From: Methanothermobacter thermautotrophicus
GTDB lineage: Archaea; Methanobacteriota; Methanobacteria; Methanobacteriales; Methanothermobacteraceae
NCBI RefSeq assembly: GCF_014889545.1
Contig: NZ_QKOF01000006.1
Coordinates: forward strand, 496,001-560,000
DNA: 64,000 nucleotides
Reading direction: 5' to 3'
A program made the translations under genes and the position numbers. The notes beneath the pieces were generated by a model, which saw nothing but the letters and a program-made list of their open reading frames with translations, had not been told where the DNA came from and ran no database searches. Position 1 is the first letter of the stretch; each line of letters begins with the position of its first letter. Shown piece after piece: positions 61,411 through 64,000 of this stretch.

Positions 61411-62340
61411 ATGAGTCTCATCATAACCTACATAAGTAGCAAAGGATGTGTCATGGCCGGGGACAAACGGAGAATAGCCTACTTTGGTGATAAATCAAGT
61501 AGAGAGATCCTTGAGGATGAACTGTACGCCGGTAAGATAAAGAGTGATGATGAACTCCAGAGGAGGGCGTCAGAGCTTGGGGTGAATATAAAGGTCACAG
61601 ATGACACATGCAAGGTCAGAAGCCTTGGAGACGTTGTTGTAGGTGAAATAAGCCAGAAGACACCCTTTGAGACAAGAAGAAGAAGGATATACGCAACAAC
61701 AGGGGCCTACCAGATAATTGAACTCACAGGTTCAAGGATAACCAGCATGGAAAAGGGCGATACTGCAATAATAGTCTTCGGGAATAAGATAGCCAAGGAG
61801 ATTACAAACAGGTTCCTCAAAAAGAGGTGGAGGACAAAGACAAGCCTTAAGGATGTCGCTGACCTCTTCAGGGAACTCATGGACCATGTGTCCTCACAGA
61901 CACCCTCTGTTGGCAGCGAATATGACCTGTTCATAAAGAGCCCATCCCTGGATAAGAAGAGCGCCCACAAACTTCTGAGTGACACCATTGTGAGGGATGT
62001 CCGCCTCCTCCAGAAATGGAGGGCCAAACTCAAACAGGAGATGCTAGACCGACGGGAGGAGATGAAACTGGCCTCAAGGATCCTCACAGAGGGCGAGGTC
62101 GGCAGGGTTATGAGGCAGGAGGGAAACCACGTTGAGGTTAAACTTGCAGGTGATGTTGAGGCCTATGACACCCGCTGGAAGAAGGTTGCAGGTCCAGGTG
62201 ACATGGTACTCATGAGGGTAGCAGATGGCGGCACCATCTCACCCGGCGAGAAAATAGCTGTAAGGGATGAGAACCTCTGCGTGGAGGGGAGGGATATAAA
62301 GATTGACTGTGACGTCATAATCTGTCGCAGGGAGGAATAA
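61411..62340 (+). CDS. DUF2121-like archaeal protein
   Basis: 309 residues. The start SLIITYISSKGCVMAGDKR resembles the first strands of proteasome-type N-terminal-nucleophile proteins and the methanogen DUF2121 family. A helical middle with many Lys/Arg (DIVRDVRLLQKWRAKLKQEM) and a beta-rich C-terminal part (GEVGRVMRQEGNHVEVKL) follow. Function unknown. ATG 61411 is behind GGTGATCCGC. The 237-nt gap to the divergent DUF255 gene shows only promoter-like sequence. Likely cotranscribed with the MBL gene 40 nt downstream. Confidence 0.65.
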   Translation: MSLIITYISSKGCVMAGDKRRIAYFGDKSSREILEDELYAGKIKSDDELQRRASELGVNIKVTDDTCKVRSLGDVVVGEISQKTPFETRRRRIYATTGAYQIIELTGSRITSMEKGDTAIIVFGNKIAKEITNRFLKKRWRTKTSLKDVADLFRELMDHVSSQTPSVGSEYDLFIKSPSLDKKSAHKLLSDTIVRDVRLLQKWRAKLKQEMLDRREEMKLASRILTEGEVGRVMRQEGNHVEVKLAGDVEAYDTRWKKVAGPGDMVLMRVADGGTISPGEKIAVRDENLCVEGRDIKIDCDVIICRREE

Positions 62341-62380
62341 ATTTTTATTGGCGGCGGATAAAGATAGGATGGGTGATTGA

Positions 62381-63167
62381 ATGAGGTTAACGTTTCTAGG
62401 GAGTGGTGGCGGACGATTTCGCCACCATAACACAGAAGAGGATGACCGGCGGCCTGAGGATTGATGGAATCGCCGGCATGAACATACACATCGACCCTGG
62501 GCCGGGGGCGCTTGTGAGGTCCTATCAGTTCGACTCTGACCCCAAGAAGCTGGATGCTGTGATGGTCTCCCACTCACACACCGATCATTACACCGATGCA
62601 GAGGTCCTAATAGAGGCAATGACCAGGGGCATGACGCGCCAGAGGGGCACCATCATGGGAAGTTTAAGTGTAATGGAGGGTTACAGGGACTGGGGACCAT
62701 GCATCTCAGATTACCATATGAGAAAATCACGATGCATAACACTATCAGCCGGTGAGACCGTTGATATAGGGGATCTTGAGGTCACAGGTACCGGTACCGT
62801 TCATGGGGACCCGACAGGTGTGGGGTTCAGGTTCAGGGCTGATGACCTTTCAGTTTCCTATACCTCGGATACAGAGTACTTCGATGGACTTGCAGAATAC
62901 CACAGGGGGGCGGATGTCCTCATAGCAAGCGTCATAAGACCCGGGGATGAGCATATAAGGGGTCACATGTGTACGGATGATTTCATAAGACTCGTGGAGG
63001 ATGTGGAGCCGGGTATTGCAGTGATGACCCACCTTGGAATGAAGATGATACTCAACGACCCTGAGATGGAGGCATTCAGGGTCCAGGAGGCAACGGGTAT
63101 CAGGACACTGGCAGCGAGGGATGGCATGAAACTTGACCTGGATGGGAGCAGCCTTGATATTTCCTGA
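62381..63167 (+). pseudogene. metallo-beta-lactamase-fold hydrolase with a one-base frameshift near the start
   Basis: The good start ATG 62381 (behind GGGTGATTGA) reads [12 protein letters not shown], the classical MBL-fold N-terminus, then leaves frame; the rest continues in the +1 frame as [16 protein letters not shown] with [10 protein letters not shown] metal motif, [10 protein letters not shown] and THLGMKM. One extra base within 62417-62421 (TTTCGCC instead of TTTGCC) explains it. Read that way the product has about 261 residues. Without correction, only a GTG at 62403 without a ribosome-binding site could make a protein lacking the first strand. Sequencing error or true mutation cannot be told apart. 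Confidence 0.85.
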
Positions 63168-63169
63168 GG

Positions 63170-63523
63170 GCGCTCTTCATCCACATCCACACATGGGCCC
63201 GTCAAAGCCCCGGGCTTTGAATTTATCCAGCTATTGGTGGTATAAATGAACTTCAAAGGTTTTTTTGGATTTTGAGGATAAGGGTATTCAGGATCACTCA
63301 AATTAGCGGCTGTTCGCATGGTCTTGAAATCAGTTAAGGGCTTTTTAGGAATCCTATGGGTTGGTTTTTCGGTGCTGTAATCTAGCTGTCTTTGGGTTGT
63401 GTTCTCTGTAAAGTTACCTTTGCAGGCCGTGGAATCCGCTGTGGGGTTGTCTGCAGCGGCTGCGGAACTAACAGACACCATAAAGATAAGAACAGCCAGC
63501 AACAGGACATAAAAATCCTTCAC
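63170..63523 (-). pseudogene. 5' remnant of a secreted protein gene
   Basis: GGAGGTGTTTAG precedes a GTG at 63523 and an evident signal peptide (KDFYVLLLAVLIFMVSVSSAAAA type, cut after AAA). About 90 plausible secreted residues follow (TDFKTMRTAANLSDPEYPYP). The frame then runs antisense into the MBL gene to 62963, where the translation looks like shadow. I take this as a truncated gene whose 3' part is lost, or a short secreted protein with an unlucky end; the left limit given is the MBL stop. Family not recognised. Confidence 0.45.
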
Positions 63524-63727
63524 CTAAACACCTCCAATCAGTTGATAATAGGATTATACACAAAACTCATATATATTACGGATCACCTGCAACCTATTAC
63601 TTGATGGAGAAGAGTGGAAAGTTAGGGACAGAACTTTAAAAAGGCTTCCCCCTAAATTTATCTTCTTAAACCACTTCAGGCCCTATATGATGTGACAGTT
63701 GCAAGCAGGGTGATGACCCTTATCACT

Positions 63728-64000
63728 TCACAAATCCCCGCCTCCACTCCTGGCCCCCTTTATGATATCCAGGATTCCGGCTGTGATAAATAGTACTCCC
63801 GTTCCAGAGAATATCAGTACTTCATCTGAGAGTAGGGATGTTTTATTGATCCAGGCCACCAGCAGCGTAGATACTGTCATCAGCACACCTACAGGAATAT
63901 CCAGTAACCAGGACTCCACCTCCAGGACCTCCTTGAGGAGTATGTTTACAAGGAAGAGTAGGAGGGGGACAGTGGGCACGGATATCTTATAGCCATGGAT
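63728..64000 (-). CDS. membrane protein, N-terminus beyond or near the window edge
   Basis: At least 83 residues with two to three transmembrane helices (PLLLFLVNILLKEVLEV, VGVLMTVSTLLVAWI, VLIFSGTGVLFITAGIL) and a short Gly-rich tail. The frame is open to the right end of the window; GTG 63979 is a possible start but has no clear ribosome-binding site, so the gene is probably cut. Family unknown. The 200 nt between it and the secreted remnant shows no gene. Confidence 0.55.
   Translation of the reverse strand: MHGYKISVPTVPLLLFLVNILLKEVLEVESWLLDIPVGVLMTVSTLLVAWINKTSLLSDEVLIFSGTGVLFITAGILDIIKGARSGGGDL

Overview
The window comes from a thermophilic hydrogenotrophic methanogen of the Methanobacteriales, almost certainly a Methanothermobacter close to M. 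thermautotrophicus. Three things point there. It carries a tetrahydromethanopterin enzyme (mch), archaeal-only enzymes (thermosome, Hel308, GHMP-type shikimate kinase, LonB, eS17), and a Methanobacteriales-type secreted transglutaminase remnant. Shine-Dalgarno sites of the GGAGGTGAT type are common, with frequent GTG/TTG starts. Gene order also matches what I remember of the M. thermautotrophicus chromosome (hel308 known as MTH_810, the CPYC thioredoxin as MTH807). This is recall, not a search.

Layout. 1-6.5 kb: truncated Elp3, a CBS-domain site-2 protease, small conserved proteins, two tandem UPF0305/DUF2115 paralogues, Hel308 and MoaC. 6.5-9 kb: CbiD, a small thioredoxin, SppA. 9.1-15.2 kb: a + strand block with shikimate kinase, chorismate mutase, eS17, aspartokinase, DapA, DapB, Asd and a PAP2 phosphatase, so aromatic and lysine/threonine/methionine entry steps sit together. 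15.4-22.3 kb: coiled-coil protein, cyclase-family hydrolase, a decayed pseudomurein-type transglutaminase gene, thermosome subunit, and the thiolase/HMG-CoA synthase pair of mevalonate synthesis. 22.5-22.7 kb: two tRNA-Gly genes 2 nt apart. 22.8-33.5 kb: two membrane proteins, CobQ, a triple-PAS protein, LonB, PRPP synthetase, HypA/HypB, DUF354; then tRNA-Ala. 33.8-40.8 kb: GNAT protein, a large membrane protein and a tight C1 gene string (DUF1890, DUF1894, MetE, ThyA, Mch, DUF362 ferredoxin). 40.8-51.7 kb: PheT, secreted protein, ValS, AroA, small GTPase, endonuclease III, a DHH phosphoesterase. 51.7-61.2 kb: toroid protein, MFS transporter, antiporter, lipoprotein, then a redox/metal block on the minus strand (desulfoferrodoxin, rubrerythrin, CopB-like ATPase, DUF255 thioredoxin protein). 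61.4-64 kb: DUF2121 protein, a frameshifted metallo-beta-lactamase-fold hydrolase, a secreted-protein remnant and a membrane protein cut by the window edge.

Most genes are ordinary housekeeping or methanogen genes in short operons. No provirus, insertion sequence or CRISPR array was found. The unusual signal is small-scale sequence change at gene ends: a perfect 53-bp tandem duplication that separates an MFS transporter from its ribosome-binding site and creates an ATGA-coupled 18-codon upstream ORF; a one-base frameshift in an MBL hydrolase; a transglutaminase gene with at least three frameshifts; two genes (SLC13 transporter, endonuclease III) whose ribosome-binding sites are not followed by a canonical in-frame start; two further direct repeats (30 bp and about 31 bp) next to genes; and an endonuclease III with His in place of one of the four cluster cysteines. 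I did not identify a convincing new multi-gene system. The best candidates for undescribed biology are DUF1890/DUF1894 beside methionine synthase, the DUF2115 pair overlapping Hel308, and the redox/metal block.
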